DNA of 64,000 nt from Aureispira sp963837355 (GCA_963837355.1 CAWIMY010000003.1:1-64000), one strand, 5' to 3'; numbered from the stretch's first letter, positions 40,617 through 50,201 are shown. Notes: generated from the sequence alone by a model not told the origin. Numbers and translations are program-made.

Positions 40617-43481
40617 TTAAATTTCTTTAAAAGCAATGATATAATTGGTTCCTTTCTTGTCTGCATCCTTCTGAATACTTCCTTCTAATTGACGAGTAAG
40701 GTTGTAAATAAGCCTTAAACCCAAGGACTTAGAATTACGGTAATTGATCTCCTCAGAGTAACCTATCCCATCATCCCCTATTTCTAAAATAAACGCAGGC
40801 GATTGTTTGCCTTTTGGGGCAGTCGCTTTTGATATGCGAATAGTGATGCAGCCCTCTTTGTCTGCTGGAATACCATATTTCAAAGAATTCGTTAAAACTT
40901 CGTTGATGAGCAAACCCAATGGAATCGCCGTATCAATGCTTAACTTGATGTTGGGTACATCTAACTCTAGTTTAATCTTGTTGTCATCACCTTTGATAGA
41001 CCGAATGAGGTATTGACTGAGCTCCTGTAAGTAATCTTCATAATTGACTCTAGACAAATCATCGGATTGGTACAATAGTTCGTGTACAATCGCCATAGAA
41101 TTGATGCGGTACTGGCTATCGGCAAATATTTTGCGCTGGTCGTCATCTTCCAACGCATTGGATTGGAGACTCAACAAACTCGTAATCACCTGCAAATTAT
41201 TCTTGACACGGTGGTGAATTTCTTTGAGTAAAACAGCCTTTTCTTCGTTGGAAATCAGCAAGTCTTCCGCCTCTTTACGCTCCGTCACATCCAAACAGGT
41301 TCCAATCATCCGATCGACTTTCCCTTCCTCACTGCGCATAAAAATAACGTAACTCTCTATGTGTTTAACCTTGCCATTCAACACAATACGGTAAGAATTC
41401 TTAGCATTGAAAATTTTATTTGTAGGTAATAGGTTTTTCAAATAACTTGTTACTACGCGTTCGCGATCTTCGGGGTGCAAAATTTGCGCGATATAGTCAT
41501 TTTTATCTTCCGAACATTTTCCCTCGATCATAGATTTACTCAAACCAAAGATTTCATACATCCGATCATCCCAGTGCAAGTCATTTTCTCTTACTTTCCA
41601 ATCGTAATTCCCTAGACTCGCGGCTTCTTTTGCCAATTCTAGGCGCTCTTTGATCTCTAAAGAAGCCGCTTCTGAAGCTTTGCGCTGGCTAACATCCCGA
41701 GCACTACCGTAGACTCGACGCGTTTTCCCATCCCAACTCTTGCCAACAGAAATGTTATCTTCAATCCAGATATAATGTCCTTCTCTATGCTTAAAACGAT
41801 ATTCTCGACTTATTTTTTCCTTTGAAAAGTGTAGAATTTTGCCTTGTGCAACGACCTCGACTTGGTCTTCGGGGTGAATGCGATCCGACCAAAGGGTAGG
41901 ATTTTCGAGGAGCTCTTGTTGGGTGTAACCAAACATTCTAACCGTATCCCCATTGATATAACTAAAGGGATTGTCATAAGTATTGTGGTCAATGACATCC
42001 ACCATAAAGACAATTTCGTTGATATTGGCCATCAACTCTGTAAATTGCAACTCATTTTGCACGGCACGTTGTTCCGCTACTTTCAGGTCGGTTGCATCTT
42101 GCTCGGTTCCTTTTATTCGAACAACATCTTGTTTCTCATTGTATTCGACGCGTCCTGTCCCCAAAATGTAACGCATCGTTCCATCTTTACAAAGCAAGCG
42201 TTGTTGATAATTAAAAATAGTATTGGGATACACTATTTCAGCAATTGCACAAGGCATATTGTCAATGTCATCGGGATGAATTCGATTTTGATAGGCGTTG
42301 TACAGCTGCTCATTAGCAATACCCTCTAATTCATAAGTCAGGTATTGTTGCTTCGACCAAGTAAGTTTATCCTTAATCATATCTAGTTCCCAGCTGCCTA
42401 CTTTAGAAAGCCGTTGTGCATCTTTTAGCTTTTCCTCTCGATCTAAGACGATAATCTTATCGCGCTCCAACTGCTGTTTAGCCGCTTGTAGTTCTTTGTT
42501 TTGCTGTGCGTAGCGCTCATTGATACTAGTCAGGTGATTACGGTTATTATACTGTTCTATGGCTACGGCAGCCAAGTCAGTTGCCATAGCAATAAGATCC
42601 CCTATTGAAAAATCAATGCTTTGAATATCTTTGGAATAAAAAGCAAAGCTTCCCAGTACAGTCTCTCCAGAAGAGGATATAATGGGAATAGACCAACACG
42701 AACGGATGTTGTATTCCATTGCAAATTCTTGACAGTGGCTAAACTGTTCACTGTTCACCAAATCTTCCACTAGTACTTCCTCTTTGTTAAAAACAGCTAC
42801 CCCGCAAGGCATCCCATCTGCTATGATATCAGCTCCATTGATGGCTTCCACAAATTTTTTGGGCAAACTAGGGGCTGCCATAAAGTAGAGTTTATTATCT
42901 TCTACCACTCCGACAGATACTCTCAAATCTTCTAAGAGGCGTTCGATCCCCCGACACAACACGTCTAAAATATCTTCTAATTCTTCTTGTTTGGCGACCA
43001 TTTTCAAAACGGTACGGCCTACTTGTATTTTGTGGTTGTATTGTTCTTGTAATTCTACAATTTCTGACAATTCGCGGTTGAGCAGGGCAATTTGCTGTTG
43101 CTTCGAAATGTCTCTAATAACGACTAAGGCTTGTTGCTCATCTATTTTGCTGTAGCGCAGGCGCATAAAAATCATGCTTCCTGTAGCACGGCGTCCCATC
43201 ATTTCCAGTTCGGTAGTCTCCCCCACTCCACTGTTTTCATTCATTCGCTGCAACGCTTTAAATTCTGCCTCCGTATTAAACAACTGTTCAACAGGAAGAT
43301 CTAAAAATGCTTCGGTAGAATACCCAAAAAGTGCACAAGTATGTTGATTAACCTGTAAAAATCGTAGCGATTGTACGGACATTATAAACATACAGTCAGG
43401 AGAGAGCTCAAAAATTTGTTCTACTAGCGTTTTTTGATTAACCCAACCGGTATTACTTTTTCCTATCGTATTTCCTTCCAT
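40617..43481 (-). CDS. multi-PAS/GAF sensor histidine kinase (HisKA_2 type)
   Basis: 954 residues, soluble. In order: a PAS domain (FLQVNQHTCALFGYS), a GAF domain (~155-320; MPCGVAVFNKEEVLVEDLVNSE), a coiled segment, three more PAS domains with PAC motifs (MRYILGTGRVEYNEKQDVVRIKGTEQD; YRFKHREGHYIWIEDN; a last one near LGNYDWKVRENDLHWDDR), then HisKA_2 with the phospho-His in EIHHRVKNNLQVITSLL and an HATPase domain (IPLGLLINEVLTNSLKYG, EIGDDGIGY, SLGLRLIYNLTRQLEG). A cytosolic sensor of small ligands or redox/light state; HisKA_2 kinases often signal to single-domain regulators. The start is ATG 43481; an in-frame TTG lies 18 bases upstream. Confidence 0.9.
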   Translation of the reverse strand: MEGNTIGKSNTGWVNQKTLVEQIFELSPDCMFIMSVQSLRFLQVNQHTCALFGYSTEAFLDLPVEQLFNTEAEFKALQRMNENSGVGETTELEMMGRRATGSMIFMRLRYSKIDEQQALVVIRDISKQQQIALLNRELSEIVELQEQYNHKIQVGRTVLKMVAKQEELEDILDVLCRGIERLLEDLRVSVGVVEDNKLYFMAAPSLPKKFVEAINGADIIADGMPCGVAVFNKEEVLVEDLVNSEQFSHCQEFAMEYNIRSCWSIPIISSSGETVLGSFAFYSKDIQSIDFSIGDLIAMATDLAAVAIEQYNNRNHLTSINERYAQQNKELQAAKQQLERDKIIVLDREEKLKDAQRLSKVGSWELDMIKDKLTWSKQQYLTYELEGIANEQLYNAYQNRIHPDDIDNMPCAIAEIVYPNTIFNYQQRLLCKDGTMRYILGTGRVEYNEKQDVVRIKGTEQDATDLKVAEQRAVQNELQFTELMANINEIVFMVDVIDHNTYDNPFSYINGDTVRMFGYTQQELLENPTLWSDRIHPEDQVEVVAQGKILHFSKEKISREYRFKHREGHYIWIEDNISVGKSWDGKTRRVYGSARDVSQRKASEAASLEIKERLELAKEAASLGNYDWKVRENDLHWDDRMYEIFGLSKSMIEGKCSEDKNDYIAQILHPEDRERVVTSYLKNLLPTNKIFNAKNSYRIVLNGKVKHIESYVIFMRSEEGKVDRMIGTCLDVTERKEAEDLLISNEEKAVLLKEIHHRVKNNLQVITSLLSLQSNALEDDDQRKIFADSQYRINSMAIVHELLYQSDDLSRVNYEDYLQELSQYLIRSIKGDDNKIKLELDVPNIKLSIDTAIPLGLLINEVLTNSLKYGIPADKEGCITIRISKATAPKGKQSPAFILEIGDDGIGYSEEINYRNSKSLGLRLIYNLTRQLEGSIQKDADKKGTNYIIAFKEI

Positions 43482-43819
43482 AACCAATTTATTTATCAAC
43501 GCCTTTTACGGCAATCTTCTATAGTACAACCTCTGCTTATTAGCCCTGTAAAATTAAATGGCCAACAAGTAGCACTTCTTTCTCTAAATAGCCCTGCATA
43601 TGCAATTAATTACAAATGTAATTCTATAACAGAACAAAGGAATTATGAAGTTGTTTGTTTATTTATTTAGCAAAACCACCGGGGAGTTGTACCAACTACA
43701 ATAACGTCGATAATAAGATGGTTTCTAATTTTATTGCTTTTTTTCGGGAGTTTTTTTAGGGATAAAGCAATTAATATCTATATAGATGATAGCAAAGTAC
43801 GACAAAAAAACTACTTTCC
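43482..43819. other. intergenic region, no feature recognised
   Basis: AT-rich, about 340 bases between two minus-strand genes. It should contain the promoter of the PAS kinase gene, but no full TAnnTTTG box was found. Confidence 0.4.
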
Positions 43820-44620
43820 CTACTCTAGTGGGCTATTTTTAAGGGCATTACTTAAGTGCTCTTGTAGTCTTTTTGCTCCTATTTTGCGGTAGTTTTGTTC
43901 CCGCCCTACCCAACGGTGTACCCCAACGACCCCCTGTAAAGCATTGGTCAGCCATAGCTCCTCAGCTTGTCGAAGGTCTTCAATCGTAACGATATCTTCT
44001 AGTACTCGGTAGCCCATAGCAGGCGCTAGACGCAAGACCTGCTGCCGCATAACCCCTGCTATACATCCTTGATGCAAGGCGGGTGTTCGGAGCTGGTTTC
44101 CTATTTTTAGAAAGATATTGGCGGCAATAGCTTCTGCGATATGGCCTTCGTGGTTGAGGAGTAAACAATCATCCCAACCCTGCTTTTTTTTCTCTATCCC
44201 GGCTAATACATAGGGTAAGGCACTAGTTGTTTTTAAATTAGAAAGGGCATCGACAGCAAGACGAACCTGCTGTGCAATGCCGATGGTGAGGGCTTTTGTT
44301 GAAACGGGGTAAGCGGACTCTGTCAAGGGAGTGGCTTCCAAGACATATTCAAAGGTCTGTTGAGTAGGGGTATAACGCCCTCCAAGTTGCCTAAAAAAAG
44401 TACTGCGAATCCGAAGATTCGCAGTGGCTTGTTGGGCAATAAAGCCCTTTATTAATGCGCTGAATTGGGCATACGTGAACGGGGTTTGCCCTTGCATATC
44501 CAAAATTTGTAGGCCCTTGGATAAGCGTTCAAAATGAGCGGGCAGCTGTAACGCATGGCCTTCACTCACTCGAATGGTTTCAAACAACCCATCGCCGTAC
44601 AAAAAGGAACGATTGACCAT
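43820..44620 (-). CDS. class IV aminotransferase (aminodeoxychorismate lyase / branched-chain type)
   Basis: 266 residues of PLP fold type IV. Visible: FLYGDGLFETIRV at the start, the lysine expected to bind PLP in LSNLKTTSALPYVLAGIE, the glutamate in EGHIAEAIAANIF, and LWLTNALQGVVGVHR near the end. The length (under 280) and the short N-terminus favour 4-amino-4-deoxychorismate lyase (PabC, folate synthesis) over BCAT (about 300-360), but this is not decisive. It starts 3 bases after the upstream secreted-protein gene, so it is in the same transcript. Confidence 0.8.
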   Translation of the reverse strand: MVNRSFLYGDGLFETIRVSEGHALQLPAHFERLSKGLQILDMQGQTPFTYAQFSALIKGFIAQQATANLRIRSTFFRQLGGRYTPTQQTFEYVLEATPLTESAYPVSTKALTIGIAQQVRLAVDALSNLKTTSALPYVLAGIEKKKQGWDDCLLLNHEGHIAEAIAANIFLKIGNQLRTPALHQGCIAGVMRQQVLRLAPAMGYRVLEDIVTIEDLRQAEELWLTNALQGVVGVHRWVGREQNYRKIGAKRLQEHLSNALKNSPLE

Positions 44621-44623
44621 TTG

Positions 44624-44983
44624 CTATCGCGTAAAATCGACGTTCATCAGCGTCAACTGCTGTCCAGAGGCTGTATTTTTTACTTGTAAATTCGCTACTT
44701 TCAATTTCTCAGAAGCATCTACTTCATTGTTAGGCAATAGATAACTTTTCAAATTCAACGTACCTGCATATTCTCCATTAACATCAAAAATAGTGATTTC
44801 CAACTTTCCCAATTGATAATATTGAGTAATTACGGTATTGTTTCTTTTGTTTATCAAATCTATTTTTCCTGTGGCATTGTCCAATTTGATGGCCAAGTCA
44901 CTAGAAGAAGTAGGCATCTCTTGAGCGGCTACGGTTTGTACCAACAAGAACGTCATTGCGAAAAATGCTATTAATAATTTCAT
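44624..44983 (-). CDS. small secreted protein of unknown function
   Basis: 119 residues with a clear signal peptide (LLIAFFAMTFLLVQTVAAQ) and then a beta-rich mature part (KIDLINKRNNTVITQYY, GKLEITIFDVNG). No family recognised. It precedes the class IV aminotransferase by 3 bases; any functional link is unclear. Confidence 0.65.
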   Translation of the reverse strand: MKLLIAFFAMTFLLVQTVAAQEMPTSSSDLAIKLDNATGKIDLINKRNNTVITQYYQLGKLEITIFDVNGEYAGTLNLKSYLLPNNEVDASEKLKVANLQVKNTASGQQLTLMNVDFTR

Positions 44984-45270
44984 AGTGTTCTATTTTATTT
45001 TCTTCCTAAAAGAAGCTAAAGCTGTGGTTTTTAAACAAACAGTTCGGCTTGTTAGTTACGAAAGATAACAACTAATTGTTATACTTTCAGGGAATGAGCC
45101 ACACTTTTTGACAAAATCAAGTATGGCTACTTTGTTTTTAATTGGATGCTTCAAGGGCGGCCTTATGCCGCGCAATAAACTACATTGCAATTCTCGTTCC
45201 AACTTTTAAAAACCAATCTAAATTGCTATAAAACAAACGACTACAAGTTAAACATTAAAGACATTTACAA

Positions 45271-47085
45271 CTATTGTGCGTAGCGTTTTTTGCGTTTTAG
45301 GAGATGAGCGCTGCCATCGGTTTTATTGAGTACCCCCTCCGAGTAACGCGGCAACTCGGCAGCGTTGGCCTCATCCGTATCAATATGCATCTCTAACTTG
45401 TATTTGGGAGACACGCGCACCAACACATTGCCAAAAGTCAACGGACGACTGCCATTGCTTACCTCTACATCGACAATATCTTTGTCTTCTACGCCAAAAG
45501 AGGCGGCATCTTCAGGGGTCATGTGGATGTGTCGCCAAGCGCAAATCACCCCTTCTTGCATGTGATAAGCCCCTGCTGGGCCAACCAATTTGATACCTGG
45601 CGTATTCTCTACTTTGCCCGAAGCCCGTACAGGCGCATCTAACCCCAAGAAAAACTCATCGGTTCGTGAGATTTCTAGTTGATTTTGGGGGCGGGTCGGC
45701 CCTAATATCCGAACGCGCTCCAACTGATTTTTGGGCCCTACAATGGTGACTTGCTCGTTGCAAGCAAACTGCCCTGGCTGTGACAGTGGCGCTTTTTCTG
45801 TTAAATGATAGCCTTCGCCAAATAGTTTTTCGACCGCTTCTTGCGTCAGGTGAATGTGGCGCGCCGATACCGCAATTGGAATCGTGGGGATGGTGTTTAC
45901 TTTTGTTTTTTCTTCTATAATGCGTACGGCCTCTTGGGCGATGGCATATTGCTCATTGGTGCGCACGGCCAACAACTTGACGCGGCTGTGGTGCATCGAA
46001 AATTCAGCGACTGGTTTTTCATCCGACAAGCGGACATCGTGGTTGGTATCTTCGTTGATAATTGCGCCTAGAAAATCTAAGCGCTGACTGGCGCGGTGGC
46101 GAATAACAGGACTATTCTCTCCGATCCCCCCTGTGAACACAATGGCATCTACCCCTCCCATTACAGCTGCATAAGCCCCAATATATTTGCGCAAGCGGTG
46201 GGCAAACACCTGTAAGGCCAAGCGACTATCTTCGTCCCCGTCGGTTGATCGGTCGATAATATCGCGCATATCATTGCTCCAATTAGATAAACCCAATAAG
46301 CCGCTCTTTTTATTCAACAATTGATCGAGCTCCTTGATAGTCATTTCTTCCTCTCTTGCTACGTGCAAGATGATACCTGGATCGACATCGCCTGAACGCG
46401 TTCCCATGACCAAGCCTTCGAGCGGTGTCATTCCCATTGATGTCTCTACCGAACGACCATATTCAATCGCGGCCACACTAGCCCCGTTGCCCAAGTGACA
46501 AGTAATTATTCGGAGTGCTTTGATGTCCATTTGTAGATAATCGGCCGTCAGTTCGGCCACATATTCGTGGCTGGTGCCGTGAAAGCCGTAACGACGGAGG
46601 CCATATTTTTTGCGTAGATCCTTGGGCAAGGCATACTCTACGGCGCGTCTAGGCATTGTTTGGTGAAAAGAGGTATCAAAAATAGCTACATGGGGCAAAT
46701 CGGCAAACACTTCGCGCGCTACCCGAATCCCCAATAAATTGACTGGATTGTGCAGCGGTGCCAAGCCACTCACGCCTTGAATCGCTTGTTCTACTTGCTC
46801 ATCAATCAGCACAGGAGCATCAAACTGGTCTCCTCCATGCACCACACGGTGCCCAACGCCCCCAATTGGCGCTTCCTTTAGGCGTTCGCGCAACAAGGGC
46901 AACGCGTAACGCAGTGCCGCTTCATGTCCTGCCTGTTGACAGTTTATTACGTCCCCATCCAAGTGTATTATAGGGTTATCAATGACGCGTTCTATAGTCA
47001 TGGTCAATTTGTTGTGCCCGTCATGGCTATTAATAACCGCTGCTTTGACAGAAGAACTGCCGCAATTAATCACTAGGATGTTCAT
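45271..47085 (-). CDS. acetate kinase fused to PduL-type phosphotransacylase
   Basis: 604 residues. Residues 1-395 are a complete acetate/propionate kinase: ILVINCGSSSVK (phosphate loop), GHRVVHGG, FDTSFHQTMP, YGFHGTSHEYV, HLGNGASVAAI, DVDPGIILH and VFTGGIGENSPVIR. After a ~10-residue link, residues 405-604 are a PduL phosphate acyltransferase: IPIAVSARHIHLTQEAVEKLFG, QFACNEQVTIVGPK, RVRILGPTRPQNQLEISRTDEF, and WRHIHMTPEDAASFG, with the zinc-binding His pairs RHIH twice. Together they interconvert acetyl- (or propionyl-)CoA and acetate with ATP via acyl phosphate. The fusion would pass the unstable acyl phosphate directly. It is in the usual cytosolic form, with no microcompartment peptide seen. 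Confidence 0.93.
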   Translation of the reverse strand: MNILVINCGSSSVKAAVINSHDGHNKLTMTIERVIDNPIIHLDGDVINCQQAGHEAALRYALPLLRERLKEAPIGGVGHRVVHGGDQFDAPVLIDEQVEQAIQGVSGLAPLHNPVNLLGIRVAREVFADLPHVAIFDTSFHQTMPRRAVEYALPKDLRKKYGLRRYGFHGTSHEYVAELTADYLQMDIKALRIITCHLGNGASVAAIEYGRSVETSMGMTPLEGLVMGTRSGDVDPGIILHVAREEEMTIKELDQLLNKKSGLLGLSNWSNDMRDIIDRSTDGDEDSRLALQVFAHRLRKYIGAYAAVMGGVDAIVFTGGIGENSPVIRHRASQRLDFLGAIINEDTNHDVRLSDEKPVAEFSMHHSRVKLLAVRTNEQYAIAQEAVRIIEEKTKVNTIPTIPIAVSARHIHLTQEAVEKLFGEGYHLTEKAPLSQPGQFACNEQVTIVGPKNQLERVRILGPTRPQNQLEISRTDEFFLGLDAPVRASGKVENTPGIKLVGPAGAYHMQEGVICAWRHIHMTPEDAASFGVEDKDIVDVEVSNGSRPLTFGNVLVRVSPKYKLEMHIDTDEANAAELPRYSEGVLNKTDGSAHLLKRKKRYAQ

Positions 47086-47254
47086 ATTTCTTTCTTATTT
47101 TTGTTGTCTTTGATGGATAGAATCGTCGATTGAATGTAGGTTTTTTGTCGCAAAAAAAGGCTAGGTTCGGTTAGAAGTTGCTCAAACGACTCGTTATTAT
47201 TCTTAGTAACAGCAAGCAGTACAGGCGGTTTATTATTTCTAGCGTAAAAATATA

Positions 47255-47400
47255 ATGGAACAACAAAAAGCAATAGAAAAAATTAGGGCGTTGTTTAGTC
47301 AAATCCGCACCCTCGAAAACCTTCGCGACACCCTACTCCCCCAACTAATGAGTGGCGCTATAAGAATACCAACCGATGGCAAAATACAAATAGTAAAGAC
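47255..47400 (+). pseudogene. hsdS: relic 3' end of hsdS (type I restriction specificity subunit)
   Basis: About 45 codons read FSQIRTLENLRDTLLPQLMSGAIRIP, the standard C-terminal end of HsdS proteins (LRDTLLPKLMSGEIRV). The target-recognition domains and the rest of the gene are absent; the frame runs on into REP palindromes. With the hsdR start at 48066 it marks a decayed type I restriction-modification operon. Confidence 0.75.
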
Positions 47401-47471
47401 GCAAAATCTTGCGTCTCAACATCACAGACGCAAAATCTTGCGTCTCAACCATAAGAATACCAACCGATGGC
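47360..47471 (+). repeat. direct repeats (21 bp) flanking a REP doublet
   Basis: ATAAGAATACCAACCGATGGC occurs at 47360-47380 and 47451-47471; with one mismatch the match extends ~10 more bases. The left copy is inside hsdS, the right copy contains the transposase start codon. They enclose two identical palindromes and look like a duplicated target. Confidence 0.8.
47397..47445. repeat. two REP-like palindromes
   Basis: AGACGCAAAATCTTGCGTCT at 47397-47416 and again at 47426-47445: 8-bp perfect stems with a 4-base loop, directly repeated. They lie just upstream of a REP-associated tyrosine transposase, the enzyme class that mobilises such elements. Confidence 0.85.
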
Positions 47472-48069
47472 TAAATACAAGAACAAATACCGCATCGAAT
47501 CAACCCGCCTGCCCTATTGGGATTATGGCTGGAATGCCGCCTATTTCATTACCATCTGCACCAAGAATCGGGCACCTTTTTTTGGACACATTGCAGGGGG
47601 GCAAATGCAATTATCGGCGATGGGACATATTGCCAATTCCTGTTGGTATGAAATCCCCAACCATTTTCCATTCGTGGAATTGGGGGCGCATATCATTATG
47701 CCCAATCACGTTCATGGGATTGTGATGATCAATAAATCGGACGATGGTTCGTCCAACGATCACGACGATCCTTCAATGCCCCCACCACCTCCCAAAAACA
47801 AATTTGAGCCACAATCCAAAAATTTGGCCTCCATTGTACGCGGATTTAAAATAGGGGTCACCAAAAATGCCCGACAAATCAATCCTGATTTTGCCTGGCA
47901 ACCCCTCTATTGGGACCACATTGTCCGTAACAAAAAGGAATTTGATCGTATTTCCCAATACATCCACAACAATCCCAAAAAATGGGAAGCCGATAAATTG
48001 AATGGAGGAAAAGGAAATACCGTTTTGGAACCAGTTGCTAGTTACGGAGAAGAAATCTGGATGACATGA
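47467..48069 (+). CDS. REP-associated tyrosine transposase (RAYT, Y1_Tnp family)
   Basis: 200 residues with the Y1-transposase fold: YFITICTKNRAPFFG, the HUH metal site in HIIMPNHVHGIVMI, and the catalytic tyrosine likely in RISQYIHNNPKKW. HUH enzymes cut one DNA strand and bind it through the tyrosine. The N-terminal YRIESTRLPYWDYGWNAAYF is typical of the Bacteroidota branch. There is no tnpB and no IS200/IS605 ends, so it is a domesticated-style RAYT. Paired REP palindromes lie directly upstream. It interrupts a type I restriction locus between hsdS and hsdR remnants. The start is ATG 47467, inside the right direct repeat. Confidence 0.92.
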   Translation: MAKYKNKYRIESTRLPYWDYGWNAAYFITICTKNRAPFFGHIAGGQMQLSAMGHIANSCWYEIPNHFPFVELGAHIIMPNHVHGIVMINKSDDGSSNDHDDPSMPPPPPKNKFEPQSKNLASIVRGFKIGVTKNARQINPDFAWQPLYWDHIVRNKKEFDRISQYIHNNPKKWEADKLNGGKGNTVLEPVASYGEEIWMT

Positions 48070-48215
48070 AAAAAATAATAGAAAACACCATAGAAGCATT
48101 TGCCATAAAATTATTGGAGCGGCTAGGCTACCAGTACCTCTACGCCCCTGAAATTGACCCCTATGCCCCAAAGTCAGAGCGCTACAAAGCTAACCCACAG
48201 AAAACCGAGCTATGA
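48066..48215 (+). pseudogene. hsdR: relic 5' end of hsdR (type I restriction subunit R)
   Basis: 49 codons starting with ATGA overlapping the transposase stop: KKIIENTIEAFAIKLLERLGYQYLYAPEI..., which is how HsdR proteins begin (ESxIExxxIxxLxxLGYxYxxGPEI). The nuclease and helicase domains are gone, and what follows to 48365 is noncoding. Confidence 0.7.
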
Positions 48216-48331
48216 TTGAATGAATTGAAAGAAGAAAAATTGTTGTGCTTCATTGAATAGTTGGCGCACCAGAAACGATTAAAACAGCCTACCTTCGGTA
48301 ATAAAATTCCTTTACTTTTCACAAAGTCGTC

Positions 48332-48339
48332 TATCTTTG
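48332..48339 (+). promoter_or_regulatory. -7 box of the LRR gene
   Basis: TATCTTTG, matching TAnnTTTG, 26 bases before the ATG at 48366. The -33 region is weak (TTTAC at 48311). Confidence 0.5.
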
Positions 48340-48365
48340 CAACTGTATTTTGATTTTATTAGACC

Positions 48366-49214
48366 ATGACACCAAACCAACAACAACAAGCAGTTTTGAC
48401 GCTTTTTCAGACGGGAGCGCCACAAAACATGGAGCTAGCCGCCGTCTTAGCACAAGGGGCGGGCTTCGATTTATTAAGGTTGCTACAACCCTATCGGGTG
48501 TTGTTGGGCGATTTAGCACCGACTTTAATGGCCTATCAAGCCTTGTTTGCACAAATAGAATACAAAGCTGTCAATCAACAGCTTTCCGAGTTGCCTGCTG
48601 TTTTGAGCGACTGGAAACAGTTGCGACACGTCCTGCTGGACAATAACCGCTTCAAAACGCTTCCAGCTTGTTTACTTCAGTGTGCTCATCTACAAACACT
48701 TAGCTTGCGCCAAAATGACTTAGAAGCCCTGCCCCATCTACTCGACAACTGGCAAGGCTTAGAGTCGCTCTTGCTCGCCAAAAACAAAATCACGGCCTTG
48801 CCCAATCAATTACAGGGACTTGCTGACTTGGTCATTTTAGACCTGTCTCACAACAAATTAAAAACCTTACCAAGCAGCATTCGTACTTGTACGCACCTAA
48901 GCCACTTGTATTTATCGTCTAACGAGTTGCTGTATTTGCCCGATGAAATCACAGCCTGTAGGAGCTTGGAATGGTTAGACCTATCGTACAACCAACTCTA
49001 CTCCCTGCCCGATGACATCGGACAGCTCCAACACTTGCAGCGCTTAGATTTGACCAGCAATCCCTTGGAACAATTGCCCGAAAGCTTGGCACAACTCACC
49101 CAGCTACAGGAATTAATCATTCACGAAGTACCGTTGGACAATGCCGTCTTGGATTGGCTGGAGAAGGCTCTACCCACCACAAAAGTAAAGGTGAACTTTG
49201 ATTATTTGTATTAA
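48366..49214 (+). CDS. leucine-rich-repeat protein
   Basis: 282 residues without signal peptide or membrane helix. After a ~90-residue helical N-terminus there are about seven LRRs of 23 residues (LRHVLLDNNRFKTLPACLLQ, LDLSHNKLKTLPSSIRTC, LDLSYNQLYSLPDDIGQ), the bacterial type with LP before the turn. LRRs make a curved protein-binding surface; the partner is unknown. Confidence 0.88.
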   Translation: MTPNQQQQAVLTLFQTGAPQNMELAAVLAQGAGFDLLRLLQPYRVLLGDLAPTLMAYQALFAQIEYKAVNQQLSELPAVLSDWKQLRHVLLDNNRFKTLPACLLQCAHLQTLSLRQNDLEALPHLLDNWQGLESLLLAKNKITALPNQLQGLADLVILDLSHNKLKTLPSSIRTCTHLSHLYLSSNELLYLPDEITACRSLEWLDLSYNQLYSLPDDIGQLQHLQRLDLTSNPLEQLPESLAQLTQLQELIIHEVPLDNAVLDWLEKALPTTKVKVNFDYLY

Positions 49215-49333
49215 CTATTGATTAACTCCGCTTTTCTTAACAAGCTGGTTGCTTTTTTGTATAACTAGTGTTAGCATTGTTATACTCTTGATAAGGCTCT
49301 TGTACTAAGGGCTAAAACGCTTAAATTATTTTC

Positions 49334-50038
49334 ATGAAAAACAGACTCTTTTTATTACTTATTCTAGCTAGTACAGGAACCTTGTTGGGACAAAATTCTC
49401 CCAGTACCAAAAAAATGGCTTCTATCAATGTCGAAGAATGTCCTGCGCCTGCAGGTCTACTCGCCCACGGAACACGAAACAACATAGCCATGAATTGGTC
49501 CTTGCCAATAGATCACCAACACGCGGAAAAACCTGTCAACTTAATTGAAATTCGCTATACGGATGTGGAGGGCTACGCTATTACTAATCGAGTAGAATCC
49601 AGTACTTCTTCTTATACCTTAGCAGATTTACCTTGTAATACGTTGTATACCATAGAAATCCGTTCTTATTGTATAAGCAACACTAGTGCTTGGCAAAAAC
49701 TCACTCAAAGCACTCGCCCCTGCTTGGACAAGGCCTGTAAGACCGTTGCCAGCGCGACGGCGGTTCCTACTGCGGAGGCCATAAAGCTCATTTGGAAACC
49801 CTCCTCTACTAGTCTTCCTCTAGAAAACACTAGCATTCGCTACCGCATAGAAGGCAGTGAAGAAGCTTGGGCCTATTTGTCAAGTACGGACAAAGAAATG
49901 CTATTACCTGTAGCAGGATTAACAGTAGGTGCCGTCTACGAATATCAAGTTTCCACTGATTGCCGTGAAGTTGAAAAAGAAACAGTCAAAAAATCTAGTA
50001 GTGCTTGGTCTAAAGAACAAACCTTTACGGTTAAGTAA
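49334..50038 (+). CDS. secreted protein with two fibronectin type III-like domains
   Basis: 234 residues: signal peptide (KNRLFLLLILASTGTLLG), then two FN3-like modules, each opening with a CPAPAGL/ACKTVAS segment and containing the YTIEIRSYC / YEYQVSTDC strand typical of FN3 in Bacteroidota surface proteins. It has no T9SS sorting domain and no enzyme domain. Probably an exported binding protein. Confidence 0.78.
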   Translation: MKNRLFLLLILASTGTLLGQNSPSTKKMASINVEECPAPAGLLAHGTRNNIAMNWSLPIDHQHAEKPVNLIEIRYTDVEGYAITNRVESSTSSYTLADLPCNTLYTIEIRSYCISNTSAWQKLTQSTRPCLDKACKTVASATAVPTAEAIKLIWKPSSTSLPLENTSIRYRIEGSEEAWAYLSSTDKEMLLPVAGLTVGAVYEYQVSTDCREVEKETVKKSSSAWSKEQTFTVK

Positions 50039-50065
50039 GTTCCTTATATGGCATAGAAATAACCT

Positions 50066-50106
50066 CCCCGCTCTAGCTGCTTTTGGTAGTTTTAGTGGGG
50101 ATTTTT
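50066..50106 (+). terminator. Rho-independent terminator
   Basis: CCCCGCT pairs with AGTGGGG (one G-T pair) followed by ATTTTT on the plus strand, 28 bases after the FN3 gene. Confidence 0.65.
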
Positions 50107-50201
50107 ATGCCCGCGTCCATACTCTTGATTTCAATCAAGTTTATTCTCCTGCCAATGCCGCACCTTTGTAGTATATTCTTAACCAATAGACACGAATAAC
50201 A

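Noticed and set aside
47467..48069. IS200/IS605 insertion sequence
   Set aside because: No tnpB and no IS200-type ends; size, motifs and adjacent REP palindromes fit a RAYT instead.
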